64,000 nt of DNA from a bacterium. GTDB taxonomy: Bacteria; Acidobacteriota; Thermoanaerobaculia; Multivoradales; J023. Positions 19,634 through 32,623 of the stretch are shown piece after piece (the stretch's first letter is position 1; the number at the start of each line of letters is the position of its first letter). The position numbers were made by a program, and so were the translations under genes. The stretch is from positions 1 through 64,000 of the forward strand of contig JAAELT010000473.1 in the NCBI GenBank assembly GCA_024226315.1, read 5' to 3'. The notes under the pieces are model-generated. The model saw only the letters and a list, made by a program, of their open reading frames with translations, searched no databases and was not told where the DNA came from.

Positions 19634-22075
19634 TCAGTTGAAACCCAACGGCGCCGCGGTCATCAGCTCTTCGGCCTTCCCTTTGTCGACCGGCTCGGAG
19701 AACAGGAACCCCTGCGCGAACGAGCAACCGAGGTCGGCGAGGCGGCGGTGCTGGTCGTCGGTCTCGACCCCTTCGGCGATGGTCTCCAGGCGTTTGCCGT
19801 GACATAGAGCGACGATCCCCTCCATCAGCTCGTCGCTGCCGCTGTCGACGCCGATGTGGCGCACGAACGCGGCGTCGATCTTGATGCGGTCGAAGGGGAA
19901 CCGGTGGAGCACCGAGAGCGAAGACATGCCGGTGCCGAAGTCGTCGAGCGAGATCCGGACACCGAGGCGCTTGAGGCGCACGAGTGTCTCGAGCACGGTT
20001 TCCGGATCCGCCGAGACCGCGCCCTCGGTGACCTCCAGGAAGAGGCGGTCGCCGGCCAGGCCGCTGGAATCGAGGGCCTGGCGCACCTGGATGACGAGAT
20101 CCGGCTGGGACAGCTGCCGGTTCGACATGTTGACGCTGACGAAGATCGGCTCCCGCGGCGCGCGACGGTCGTTCCAGACCTTGGTCTGGCGGCACGCTTC
20201 GAGCAGCACGCGCCTGCCGATCGGGTCGATCAGACCGGTTTCCTCGGCGGTCTCGAGGAACTCGCCCGCCGACACCAGGCCGCGTGCGGGATGATGCCAG
20301 CGGGCCAGTGCTTCGAATCCCGCCAGAGCTCCACCTGGCAGGGCGACGATCGGCTGGTAGAAAACGTCGAACTGCTCCTTGGCCAGGCCGCGCCGCAGGT
20401 CGGTCTCGAGCTGCAGTTGGGCGCGTACCTGAGCGTGCATCTCGGCGTCGAAGATCGCGTAGCCGGCGCGACCGTCGCTCTTGGCGCGGTACATCGCGGT
20501 GTCGGCGTCGCGCAGGATGTCCTCGGGTCCGGTGTCGGCGGAAAGCGCGATGCCGATCGAGGCGCTCGAGTAGAGCTCCCGGCCGCCGAGCTGGAAGGCC
20601 ATCTCGAGCTCCTGCTGGATCCGCTTGGCCACGCGCACGGCGTTCGACGCGTCCTTGACGTCGTCGAGCAGGACTGCGAACTCGTCGCCGCCGAGGCGCG
20701 CCAGGGAGTCGTTGGGGCGCAGGCAGCCCTTGAGCCGGTGGCTGGCTTGTACGAGCAGTTGATCACCCACCGCGTGTCCGTAACTGTCGTTGACCATCTT
20801 GAAACGGTCGAGGTCGAGGAACAGCACGGCGCAGCGATAGTCCTTCTCCCGCGACCGGCGTTCGACGCAGTGCCCGAGGCGGTCCATGAACAGGCTGCGG
20901 TTGGGCAGGCCGGTCAGCGCGTCGTGCAGGGCGTCGTGCAACAGTTGATCTTCCGCCCTCTTGCGGTCGCTGACGTCTCGGGAATTGATCACCATGCCGC
21001 ACACGGCGGGGTTCTCGAGCAGGTTCGTGATCTTCGATTCGAGCACGCGCCAGGAGCCATCGGCGTGGCGCATCCGGTACTCCAGGCGTTGGCTCTTGCG
21101 CGGGTTCTCGAGCAAGTCGGCGAACAAGGCGTCGAGGCGTTGCCTGTCCTGGGGATGGACCTGCTCGAAGCCGTCGGTGCCGGCCCGCTCGCTGGGCTCG
21201 AAGCCCAACAGCCGGACGCTCGCCGGACTCTGATAGAGAACCCTCCTCTGCCGGTCGAGGATGGTGATCATGTCCGAGGCGTTCTGCACCAGCGAGCGGA
21301 AGCGTTCCTCGCTGGTGCGCAGAGCGTCCTCGGCCCGTTTGCGGTCGGTGACGTCCTCGAAGATGGCTTCATAGCCGATGATCGCGCCCTTCGCGTCGCG
21401 CAGTGCCTGGGCGTAGGAGCGCACCCAGATCTTGGTGCCGTCGAGGCGGCGGATCCGGGTTTCGAAGCTTTCCACCCGACCCTCGTACTGCATCATCACC
21501 TTCCAGGCCTCGCGGTCTTCCTCCTCGACGTAGAGGCTGCCGGTGTCGAATCCCTCGAGCATCTCGCGGTTCGGCGCGCCCAGGAGCTCCACCAGGGCGC
21601 CGTTGAAGAGCACCAGCTCGCCCCGCTTGGAGATCCGGTAGACGCCCACGGGGACGCCCTCGAACAAGCTGCGGTAGCGGCGCTCGGACTCACGGAGGGC
21701 GGCCTCGGTCTGCTTGCGCTGAGTGATGTCGCGGAGCACCAGTTGCTGGGCGAGCTGGTCCTCGAAGGTGGACGCCAGGCGCACGGCCTCGACGTCGATC
21801 ACCGTGCCGTCCAGGCGCAGCATCTTCTCCTCGCTCGGCCCGGGGGCCGCGCCGGTGCCATCGCCGGCCTCGTCCTCGAGCATCGCCCGGCTGCCCGGCT
21901 CGACGAGGCTCGCGATCGGCTTGCCGACCAGCTCCTCTGGCGTCGACGCGCCGAGCAGGAGCGCGCCGGCGGGATTGGCGAACAACACCTTGCCGCCGGC
22001 GTACAACAGCACGCCGTCCGGGGCGACTTCGACCAGGCTGCGGAAGCGCTCCTCGCTGAAGTTCTCTCGGCTCAT
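19634..22075 (-). CDS. PAS-PAS-PAS-GGDEF-EAL cyclic-di-GMP signalling protein
   Basis: 813 residues with no signal peptide or membrane helix. Three PAS domains occupy about 8-380 (FRSLVEVAPDGVLLYAGGK, YRSLFEGVPVGVYRI, FRSLVQNASDMITILDRQ). The GGDEF domain (about 385-550) has intact RLGGDEF near 462. The EAL domain (about 560-810) has FEALARW near 588, LEVTEG and LDDFGTG near 710, so the metal-binding residues look intact. Both diguanylate cyclase and phosphodiesterase activities are possible; in hybrids one often regulates the other. It is divergent from the kinase fusion gene across a region with two strong hairpins. Confidence 0.92.
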   Translation of the reverse strand: MSRENFSEERFRSLVEVAPDGVLLYAGGKVLFANPAGALLLGASTPEELVGKPIASLVEPGSRAMLEDEAGDGTGAAPGPSEEKMLRLDGTVIDVEAVRLASTFEDQLAQQLVLRDITQRKQTEAALRESERRYRSLFEGVPVGVYRISKRGELVLFNGALVELLGAPNREMLEGFDTGSLYVEEEDREAWKVMMQYEGRVESFETRIRRLDGTKIWVRSYAQALRDAKGAIIGYEAIFEDVTDRKRAEDALRTSEERFRSLVQNASDMITILDRQRRVLYQSPASVRLLGFEPSERAGTDGFEQVHPQDRQRLDALFADLLENPRKSQRLEYRMRHADGSWRVLESKITNLLENPAVCGMVINSRDVSDRKRAEDQLLHDALHDALTGLPNRSLFMDRLGHCVERRSREKDYRCAVLFLDLDRFKMVNDSYGHAVGDQLLVQASHRLKGCLRPNDSLARLGGDEFAVLLDDVKDASNAVRVAKRIQQELEMAFQLGGRELYSSASIGIALSADTGPEDILRDADTAMYRAKSDGRAGYAIFDAEMHAQVRAQLQLETDLRRGLAKEQFDVFYQPIVALPGGALAGFEALARWHHPARGLVSAGEFLETAEETGLIDPIGRRVLLEACRQTKVWNDRRAPREPIFVSVNMSNRQLSQPDLVIQVRQALDSSGLAGDRLFLEVTEGAVSADPETVLETLVRLKRLGVRISLDDFGTGMSSLSVLHRFPFDRIKIDAAFVRHIGVDSGSDELMEGIVALCHGKRLETIAEGVETDDQHRRLADLGCSFAQGFLFSEPVDKGKAEELMTAAPLGFN

Positions 22076-22097
22076 GACGACAGGTAGACGGCTTAGT

Positions 22098-22132
22098 CTA
22101 GCAGGCCGTCCGGATTTTGGACGGTCTGCTAG
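22098..22132. repeat. 14-bp stem hairpin in a divergent promoter region
   Basis: CTAGCAGGCCGTCC pairs with GGACGGTCTGCTAG, with one G-T wobble, around a seven-base loop containing TTTT. It lies 23 bases upstream of the PAS-GGDEF-EAL start. A terminator is not expected between divergent starts, so a repeat element or regulatory structure is more likely. Confidence 0.6.
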
Positions 22133-22147
22133 AGCGGTGGGGATGGG

Positions 22148-22182
22148 CCGAGAAGCCGAGGCCGGAGGCCACGGCTTCTCGG
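22148..22182. repeat. Second long hairpin in the same divergent region
   Basis: CCGAGAAGCCG pairs with CGGCTTCTCGG, and inside it GGCC-GGA-GGCC continues the stem. It is followed by GGGGCGCTA, as is the hairpin at 5097-5129. It precedes the kinase fusion gene by about 55 bases. Confidence 0.6.
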
Positions 22183-22238
22183 GGCGCTAACAGCCTCAAC
22201 TCTTGAAGTTGTTCAGGTATTTCGCCAAAATCAGCGGA

Positions 22239-25200
22239 ATGATCGGCATCCTTCTATCCGATCGCTTCGAGATTACCGGGGAGCTCGGGCGAGGAGGGAT
22301 GGGGGTCGTCTATCGGGCCCGAGATCCGGTGCTCGACCGCGAGGTGGCGGTCAAGCTGGTATCCCTTGGCGACACTCCCGAGGCTCACGAGAAACGCTTC
22401 CGGCGCGAAGCGCAGGTGGTGGCCAGCCTGGATCACCCGGCGATCGTGCCGATCTTCGATTTCGGTCGCCACGACGACGACCTCTATTTCGTGATGCCGG
22501 TGGTTGCCGGGACGACGCTGCACGACGTGATCGGCGAGGGTGCCCTGGGGCTGGGCGATACTCTCGAGGTCGTCGCTCAGGTGGCCGAGGCTCTCGACTA
22601 TGCCTCGAGCCGCGGCGTCGTCCACCGCGACGTCAAGCCGGAGAACATCATGGTCGCCCGCGAGGAGTCTGTGCCGCGTGCCCGCATCATGGATTTCGGC
22701 CTGGCGCTGGATGCCGGCGGCGGCCGGATCACCAAGACCGGGCAGGTGCCCGGAACCCTGGCCTACCTGAGCCCCGAGCACATCCTGTCGCTCGATCTCG
22801 ACGGGCGTAGCGACCTGTATTCCCTGGGCACGATCCTCTACGAGTGCCTGGTGGGGGAGCCGCCGTTCTCGGGCGCCCAGGGATCGGTACTGTTTCGTAT
22901 CGTCCACGAGGAGCCGCCGGCGGTCGCGGTCGACGAAACCCTGGCGGGCATCGTCCGGCGCTGCCTGGCCAAGGAGCCGAAGGATCGGCCGGCGCGGGGC
23001 AACGAGCTTGCAGCCGAGTTGAGGAGCTATCGCGACACCCTGTCGGAGACCTCCAGGGAGCGGGCACCCATGGTCGCGGGGCAGCGTCTACCGCACGCGC
23101 GGGGCAGTCTGGCGACACCGCTGATCGGCCGCGCCGCGGAGCTGGCCGAGCTCGGTCGCCGCCTGAACCTGGCGCTCTCCGACGAGTGTCAGCTGGTGCT
23201 CGTCGGCGGCGAAATCGGCATCGGCAAGACCCGACTCCTGCTCGAGGTCGAGCTGCGGGCCCGCGCCCGAGGGGTGCGCGTGGTACGCGGGCGATTCTCC
23301 GGTCAGGAGGGTACGTTCCCTCATCACGGGCTCTGTGAGCTGATCCAGGATTTCTACCGCTCCAAGGCCGAAGGCAGCAGCAGCACTGGGCTGCCGGACA
23401 TGGCGGACCTGGCACCGGAGCTGGCGCGGCGGTTCCCGGTGCTCTCCGGCATCGCCGACCTGCAGCGCGCCGTCGGCGAATCGCCCGCTGGTCCTCCCGC
23501 GACCACGGCTGACGACGACCCGACACAGATGTTCGAGCTGCTGGCGAGCGCCCTGGTACGCCTGGCCTCGGGCAAGCCGGCGGTGCTGCTGCTCGAGAAC
23601 CTGCACGCGGCCGACACCTCGATCGAGGCGCTGCGGTATCTCGTCCGCCGGCTCGGGCCGACCCCCACCCTGGTGGTCGGTACCTACCGACAGACCGAGA
23701 TCACGCGCCGCCATGGCGTCTCGCGGCTGCTGCGCGATTTCGCCGACGATCCCCGTTTCAGCTTGCTGATACTCCAGCCGTTGACGTCCGAGGAGCACCG
23801 CGACCTGGTTCTGTCCCTGCTCGAGGCTTCGGGCGGCGTTGGCCCACGCCTGGAGGACGAGCTCGCCGTCCGGCTCTACGAGGCGACCGAGGGCAATCCC
23901 TTCTTCACCGGCGAGCTGGTGCGGTCGCTACTCGACGCCGGCGACATCACGCGTGAGGACACCGGCAGTTGGGTGCTGTCCAGCGAGGCGGCATTCGCCG
24001 TCGGTGCCCTGCCGGAGACCATCCAGCAAGCCGTCGAGGCGCGGCTCGAGCGGCTGCCGGAGGATCTGCTCCGTACGCTGAGGACGGCGTCGGTCCTCGG
24101 CCGCAGCTTCGTCTTCCAGGATCTGGAGGGCCTGGTCGGAGACGGCGAGCGAACGGAAGAGGCCGTCGACCGGCTGGTCCGCGACGGGATCCTGGAGGAG
24201 GATCGCAGGGCCCGCGGTGACGTCATGCATTTCTCGAGCGGCGTGGTGCGTGACGTCCTCCACGGCGCGCTCACCCGGCGTCGCCGCCGCTCGCTTCATC
24301 TCCGGCACGCGTCGCAGCTCGAGGAGCGCCACGCCGGCCGGCTGGAACGGGTCTACCCCCAGCTCGTCCATCACTACTTCGAGGGCGACGAAGCGGTCAA
24401 GACAGTGACCTACGCGTTGATGCTGGCGCGGATGTCGGTCGGTGTCTTCAGCCCGGCGGACACGATCCGCGCCACCCGCACCGCACTTGAGCTCGTCGAG
24501 GACGAAGATCTCGACGACTCGGGCGAGGTGGAGGGCGAGCTGCGGATGCTGCTTGCCAGGGCCTTGCGCACGGTCGGCAACATTGCCGCTGCCCTCAAAG
24601 AGGCCGGGCGGGCGGTGCGAGTGTTCGAGCGGCGAGGCGAGCTGGGGCCAGCGGCGTCGGCCTGTCTGATGGCCGCCGAGACCGGCTGGCGGCGCCGTCG
24701 CCTCGAGGAGACGCGGCGGTGGCTCGGAAGGGGAGTGGAGCTGGCACGCGCGGCCAGCGAACGAGGCACCCTGAGGCGACTGCTGACGCTCGCCGCCACG
24801 GTCGCCAACCTGCGCGGAGAGCATCGCCAGGCGCGGTCCTGCCTCGAAGAAATCGAGAACCTGCCCGGCGACGCGGCCAGTCGGCCCGGCAGGCAGGCGG
24901 TCCCGAGCGGCGGCACCTTGCGCGCCGCGCTGTCCAACGCCCCCACCACCGACGATCCGGTCGCCAGTTTCAGCCTCGAGGATGCCGAGGTGCTGGCCAA
25001 CGTCTTCGATCCGCTGCTGGGCTCCGACGCCGAAGGCAATCTGGTGCCGCGTCTGTGTCGGGAGTGGGAGGGCTCGGAAGACGGCCAGGCCTTCGTCTTG
25101 ACCCTGCGCGACGGCGTCCGATTCTCCGACGGGACCCCGCTCACGGCCCTGGAAGTGAAGCGATCACTCGAAGGCGCGGCCCGGCGAGGCGCCGGCCATC

Positions 25201-27935
25201 CGGTGGCGGCGCTCGCCGTCCTCCGTGGCGTGGCGGCTTTTCTCGACGGCGAAGCGGACGAGATTCGCGGCATCGAGAGCCTCGACGATGGACGGATCCG
25301 TTTCGGGCTGTCCGAGCGGCTGCCGCTGTTCCCGGCGCTCCTGACCGACATCAGGACCGCGATGGCCCGCGACGCCGGGGGCGCCCTGGCGGGAACCGGT
25401 CCCTTCCGCATCGAGTCGTGGCAGAGTGAGCGAATCGTCCTGGAGCGCAACCCGCGAGACTGGCGCAAGTCGCCGGCGCGCCTCGACCGCGTCGAGCTGC
25501 GGGTGTTCGACGACGCCTCGTCGATCGCGGCAGGCCTGCGCTCGGGGGAGCTGGACCTGGCACGCGACTTGTCGCCCGAGGACCTCGACGCCGTACTGCG
25601 GGAGCCGCGCTTCCGCGACGCCCTGGTGGAGGCCCCGAAGAAGAACGTCTACTTCGTGCTCTTCAACCTCGACGGCCCGATGGCTCGCCGGCCACAGGTG
25701 CGTCGGGCATTGGCCCGCTCGGTGAGGACCCAGGACCTCGTGTGGCGCACCCTGGGCCGCTTCGCCCAGCCCGCCACCTGCCTGATCCCGCCCGGCATTC
25801 TCGGCCACGACCCGGCGCGCCAGCGCCCGCAGCTGGCGCGCGAGGAGGCGGCGGCCGAGCTGCGCTGGGCGGGTGCCAGCCTGCCGATCGTGCTCAAGGC
25901 GGCGGCGCATCCGTTCTTCACCGATCGCTACGGTTCGCTGTTGCAGGCGCTGTTGGACGAATGGCGCGCGTTCGGCGTGGACGTCCAAGTGGAGGCATCG
26001 ACGATGGAGTCGTATCTCGCCGCCTGGAAGGATTGCCGCCAGATCGACCTGCTGTTCGGGCGTTGGGTGCCGGACTATGACGACCCGGACAACCTCACCT
26101 ACGTGCCCTTCCATTCGCGCGAGGGGCTGTTGCATTGCTATCTGACTCCCGACGAGAGTAGGGCTGCCGCGGGCGAGAGTCTCGACGACCTGCTCGAGAT
26201 GGCGCGTCACGAGCCCGCCCGCTCCCGCCGGCGGGTGATCTACCGCCGGATCGAGTCCCGGCTGACCGAGGACGATGCGCTGTTGCCGCTGTTTCACGAC
26301 GTCGGGTACCGGATCGCGGGCCCCCGTCTGCGAGGCCTGAGGCACCTGGCCAGCCCGCCCTTCGTCAACTATTCGGAGCTCGGCCTCGAGGCCGCCGCGA
26401 GCGAGGAGCGCCGAGAGGAGCGCCTCGCTGGCTCGCATCTGCGGGTCCCTCTGCCCACCACGTTCGACAGCCTCGACCCGGCGCTGGCGCTGTTCGTCGA
26501 GCCCGCCGAGGTAGTGCCGAACGTGTTCGAGACGCTGACCCGGGTCGGCGAGGGGGCGCGGATCGAGCCGTGCCTGGCGGCCGAGACCCGGCTCGAGGAC
26601 GGCGGACGGCGGCTGCGGGTGAGGCTGCGCGAGGATGTTCGGTTCCACGACGGCCGCCGGCTCAGCAGCCGCGATGTGCGCTACTCCTTCGAGCGTTTGC
26701 TGCGCAGCCCCTATGCCGGGGTCGAGACCGCACTTTTGCCGATCCGTGGCGCCCCTGACCTGCGGGCCGGCCGCTCCGAGGGGCTCTACGGGCTCGAGAT
26801 CAAGTCGGCACGGGAGCTCGTGATCGAGCTCTCCGGACCGGTCGGTTTCTTCCCCGCCATGCTGTCGAACCCGATGACCGCGATCGTCCCGGAGGGATCG
26901 ACCGGATTCACCGGTACATGGCGATCGGGTTGTGCTGGCACCGGTCCTTTCCGCGTCGCCGGGGTCTTCCCGGGAGAGCGGATCGAGCTGGAGGCGAATC
27001 CCAACTACTGGCGCCAGGGCGAGCCCAGATGTCGACGCCTGACCTTCGAGCTCGGGATCGATCCCGAGCGCCTCGACGCCGCGTTCCGCGCCGGTGACCT
27101 GTCGATCGCCACGGGCCTGCGGCCATCGGACGTCGAGCGGCTGCGCCGGGAGGCCGAGCACAGCCACGGCTTCCGCGAGGCCCCGGGATTCTCGACCTAC
27201 TTCCTGGCCCTCAACTCGCGGCGCGGTCCATTCGCCGATCCGGCGCTACGCCATGCCTTCGTCGCCGCCATCGACGTCGAAGCCGTCGTGGAGGCAACCA
27301 TGGGCCGCATGGGGATTCCGGCCGACGGACTGATCGCCCCGGGTCTGTTGGGCCACGAGGCGCGCGAGCGTGGGCACGGCTCCTCACCCTCCGCGACGTC
27401 GTTCTCCTCGTCGCTGTCGTCCTCGGTGGTATCCGCGCCCAGGATCCTCGCCGGCCTCGAGATCGAGACATCGGTGCATTCCGTCTACTCGGGTCAATAC
27501 GCTCACGTCTGGCGTGAATTGCGCTCGGCGATCGGGGCCGCGGGGGTCAAACTGAACGTGATCGGCGGTCCGATGTCGGAGCTGCTGGAGAGGATCAAGC
27601 GCGGCGACGTGCATCTCGCCGCCGCGCGCCGGATCGCGGCCTACCCCGACGCCGACGCCTTCGTCAATCTCTTCCATTCCAGCGACGGGCTCCTCGGCCA
27701 GTTGATCGACGATCCGGAGATTGATCGGCTGATCGAGCAGGGCCGGGCCGAGTCCGATTCGGCCCTCCGCCACGCCGCCTACCGCGAGATCGAGCAGATC
27801 TTCGAGCGCGAGGCGCTGCTGATTCCGCTGTTCGACGAGCAGGTCTATTGCTTCACCCGTCCCGAGGTCCGGGGCCTGCGACTGCGCTTTGGCTGGCCGA
27901 GGGTCGCCTACCACAAGCTGTCGGTCGAGTATTGA
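22239..27935 (+). CDS. Ser/Thr kinase - AAA ATPase - double SBP_bac_5 fusion
   Basis: 1,898 residues from ATG at 22239; a TTG twelve codons upstream is possible, but the kinase fold begins right after this ATG. Kinase (about 8-275): glycine loop GRGGMGVVYRA, Lys39 in AVKLV, HRDVKPEN near 128, DFG near 152. AAA_16-type ATPase from about 300: Walker A GEIGIGKT near 326 and VLLLENLHAAD as Walker B. A helical TPR-like stretch runs to about 880. Two tandem peptide-binding SBP_bac_5 domains follow (about 890-1390 and 1395-1898), each with a FSDGTPL or FHDGRRL motif (RDGVRFSDG, REDVRFHDG), GTGPFRIESW or GTGPFRVAGV, and LERNPR or LEANPNYWR. SBP_bac_5 is normally a secreted ABC-transporter binding protein, yet there is no signal peptide or membrane helix. 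I infer cytoplasmic peptide-like ligand sensing that controls kinase or ATPase. Confidence 0.88.
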   Translation: MIGILLSDRFEITGELGRGGMGVVYRARDPVLDREVAVKLVSLGDTPEAHEKRFRREAQVVASLDHPAIVPIFDFGRHDDDLYFVMPVVAGTTLHDVIGEGALGLGDTLEVVAQVAEALDYASSRGVVHRDVKPENIMVAREESVPRARIMDFGLALDAGGGRITKTGQVPGTLAYLSPEHILSLDLDGRSDLYSLGTILYECLVGEPPFSGAQGSVLFRIVHEEPPAVAVDETLAGIVRRCLAKEPKDRPARGNELAAELRSYRDTLSETSRERAPMVAGQRLPHARGSLATPLIGRAAELAELGRRLNLALSDECQLVLVGGEIGIGKTRLLLEVELRARARGVRVVRGRFSGQEGTFPHHGLCELIQDFYRSKAEGSSSTGLPDMADLAPELARRFPVLSGIADLQRAVGESPAGPPATTADDDPTQMFELLASALVRLASGKPAVLLLENLHAADTSIEALRYLVRRLGPTPTLVVGTYRQTEITRRHGVSRLLRDFADDPRFSLLILQPLTSEEHRDLVLSLLEASGGVGPRLEDELAVRLYEATEGNPFFTGELVRSLLDAGDITREDTGSWVLSSEAAFAVGALPETIQQAVEARLERLPEDLLRTLRTASVLGRSFVFQDLEGLVGDGERTEEAVDRLVRDGILEEDRRARGDVMHFSSGVVRDVLHGALTRRRRRSLHLRHASQLEERHAGRLERVYPQLVHHYFEGDEAVKTVTYALMLARMSVGVFSPADTIRATRTALELVEDEDLDDSGEVEGELRMLLARALRTVGNIAAALKEAGRAVRVFERRGELGPAASACLMAAETGWRRRRLEETRRWLGRGVELARAASERGTLRRLLTLAATVANLRGEHRQARSCLEEIENLPGDAASRPGRQAVPSGGTLRAALSNAPTTDDPVASFSLEDAEVLANVFDPLLGSDAEGNLVPRLCREWEGSEDGQAFVLTLRDGVRFSDGTPLTALEVKRSLEGAARRGAGHPVAALAVLRGVAAFLDGEADEIRGIESLDDGRIRFGLSERLPLFPALLTDIRTAMARDAGGALAGTGPFRIESWQSERIVLERNPRDWRKSPARLDRVELRVFDDASSIAAGLRSGELDLARDLSPEDLDAVLREPRFRDALVEAPKKNVYFVLFNLDGPMARRPQVRRALARSVRTQDLVWRTLGRFAQPATCLIPPGILGHDPARQRPQLAREEAAAELRWAGASLPIVLKAAAHPFFTDRYGSLLQALLDEWRAFGVDVQVEASTMESYLAAWKDCRQIDLLFGRWVPDYDDPDNLTYVPFHSREGLLHCYLTPDESRAAAGESLDDLLEMARHEPARSRRRVIYRRIESRLTEDDALLPLFHDVGYRIAGPRLRGLRHLASPPFVNYSELGLEAAASEERREERLAGSHLRVPLPTTFDSLDPALALFVEPAEVVPNVFETLTRVGEGARIEPCLAAETRLEDGGRRLRVRLREDVRFHDGRRLSSRDVRYSFERLLRSPYAGVETALLPIRGAPDLRAGRSEGLYGLEIKSARELVIELSGPVGFFPAMLSNPMTAIVPEGSTGFTGTWRSGCAGTGPFRVAGVFPGERIELEANPNYWRQGEPRCRRLTFELGIDPERLDAAFRAGDLSIATGLRPSDVERLRREAEHSHGFREAPGFSTYFLALNSRRGPFADPALRHAFVAAIDVEAVVEATMGRMGIPADGLIAPGLLGHEARERGHGSSPSATSFSSSLSSSVVSAPRILAGLEIETSVHSVYSGQYAHVWRELRSAIGAAGVKLNVIGGPMSELLERIKRGDVHLAAARRIAAYPDADAFVNLFHSSDGLLGQLIDDPEIDRLIEQGRAESDSALRHAAYREIEQIFEREALLIPLFDEQVYCFTRPEVRGLRLRFGWPRVAYHKLSVEY

Positions 27936-27945
27936 CCGAGGATCG

Positions 27946-28896
27946 CTATGCGCGCAGTGCCTGGAACATGTCGTGGTACTGCTCGATCCGGTGGCCGTAG
28001 ACGCTTGCCTGGCCCGGGCCGTTGTACCGCGCTGCGAAGTCCTCGAACTTCTTGAGCCGCAGCGCTTCGAGCATCTGTGAGGTGCAGCCGGCACCCTTCA
28101 TGAAGTCGAACAGCCCCAGCACGTGGTAGCGCACGTCGGACTGGAAGTTGTCGAACATCTCGCGCGGTGTCTCGTAGCCGATCGCCGAATGGTTGAAGCC
28201 CATGATCTGCGGTCCGCCCATGCTGATCGAGCGTAGCGCCGCGTCGTCGTCGAGCTTGCGGGCAAAGTCGAGCACCTTCCATTCCTCGGTCTGCTTGCCG
28301 TGGAATTTCTGCCAGGTGCCGTTCGGCGTGGCGCGGAACATGTGGCCCTGCCACGACTTGGTGGAGCTGTATTTGAAGTGTTTGTTGAAGACGTCCGGAT
28401 GCTTCTTGCCCCAGCGGCGCCAGAAGACGTGGTTCTCGAAGCGGATGATCATGCGTCCGTCGGCACCGAAACCCCGGCCGGCCGACTCGGTGTAGAGCAC
28501 CGCGATGCTCGACGCCGGTTCGGTCTCGAGGACCTCGCTCAGGAAACCGAGCATGCCGCCCTGGCGGTTCCAGGTGCGGGCGATACCCTTCTGCGACGCG
28601 GAAAAGTCGGCGCCGACCTTGATCCGCTCCGCCGCCGCGGGCTCGAGCGGCATGGACTTCAGGTCGTCGCGCTCGTGCAGGAATCCGACGCAGGGCGCGT
28701 GGTCGAAGACCGTGACGTAGTTACTGTGAACGTAACCCTGGCCTTTGGGGCTCTTGACCTCGTACCAGTGCTCCAGGGTCTCCAAGATTTCGAGCTCGGT
28801 GCCGCGACCGAGTACGCCGATCGGCTTCTTGTTGGCCGACGGCTCGGGGCGCAGGTTGAGGGACTTGGCGGTGACGACGGCGGTGGAATTGGGCAT
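27946..28896 (-). CDS. SH3-like plus N-acetylmuramidase (DUF3380) protein
   Basis: 316 residues from ATG at 28896, with AGGGAGA as ribosome binding site. Residues about 5-62 form a bacterial SH3-like domain (KSLNLRPEP, YEVKSPKGQGYVHSNYV). Residues about 120-305 match the N-acetylmuramidase family first seen in phage endolysins (IAVLYTESAGRGFGADGRMIIRFENHVFWRRWG, later SISMGGPQIMGFNH). The enzyme would cleave peptidoglycan glycan strands. There is no signal peptide, so export would need a holin, a secretion system or lysis; no phage genes are near. The gene converges with the kinase fusion gene, ten bases apart. Confidence 0.82.
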   Translation of the reverse strand: MPNSTAVVTAKSLNLRPEPSANKKPIGVLGRGTELEILETLEHWYEVKSPKGQGYVHSNYVTVFDHAPCVGFLHERDDLKSMPLEPAAAERIKVGADFSASQKGIARTWNRQGGMLGFLSEVLETEPASSIAVLYTESAGRGFGADGRMIIRFENHVFWRRWGKKHPDVFNKHFKYSSTKSWQGHMFRATPNGTWQKFHGKQTEEWKVLDFARKLDDDAALRSISMGGPQIMGFNHSAIGYETPREMFDNFQSDVRYHVLGLFDFMKGAGCTSQMLEALRLKKFEDFAARYNGPGQASVYGHRIEQYHDMFQALRA

Positions 28897-29058
28897 TGCG
28901 TTCTCCCTGCGCAAGGCTGGTCTGGCTCCTCGACCAAGCGCGGACTCCTCTGTTGTGCTCCCCCGAATCGAGAGCGAGTCTATCGTGGGTTGCGGAGCAC
29001 GACCACTTCCGAGGGAATGGCTACGATCAGCATCGCCAGGTCTGCAGATTCGCTACAG

Positions 29059-32433
<3,375 letters not shown>

Positions 32434-32535
32434 TGCGGCGCTGCTCAGAGCATCGATCTGGCGTCCCGATGCTATGCGGTAACAGGGCGGAAGTCCAGTT
32501 CTTGCTGCCTCGATGGTCCCAGGCAAGAAGATTTA

Positions 32536-32554
32536 GAGATGAGAGATTCATCTC
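32536..32554. promoter_or_regulatory. Inverted repeat between dnaE2 and the 2OG oxygenase
   Basis: GAGATGA and TCATCTC are separated by GAGAT. The dyad lies in the 190-bp divergent region, about 100 bases from the dnaE2 start and 70 from the oxygenase start. It could be an operator for either gene; it does not match the classic E. coli or Bacillus LexA boxes. Confidence 0.4.
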
Positions 32555-32623
32555 AAGGAATGGTAGGATCACTGGAGTCAGTACGCTCTATCGACGCCTC
32601 GAAGACGTAGCGGATCGCTTCTC

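Noticed and set aside
20305..20325. TTCGAATCC resembling a tRNA T-arm
   Set aside because: It is inside the EAL coding sequence and no acceptor or anticodon stem can be built around it.
19856..22087. A 743-codon plus-strand frame opposite the PAS-GGDEF-EAL gene
   Set aside because: The minus strand encodes intact PAS, GGDEF and EAL motifs; the opposite frame has low-complexity composition and no domain.
27946..28896. Muramidase as part of a prophage
   Set aside because: No phage structural, integrase or holin genes flank it; the neighbours are a kinase fusion and dnaE2.
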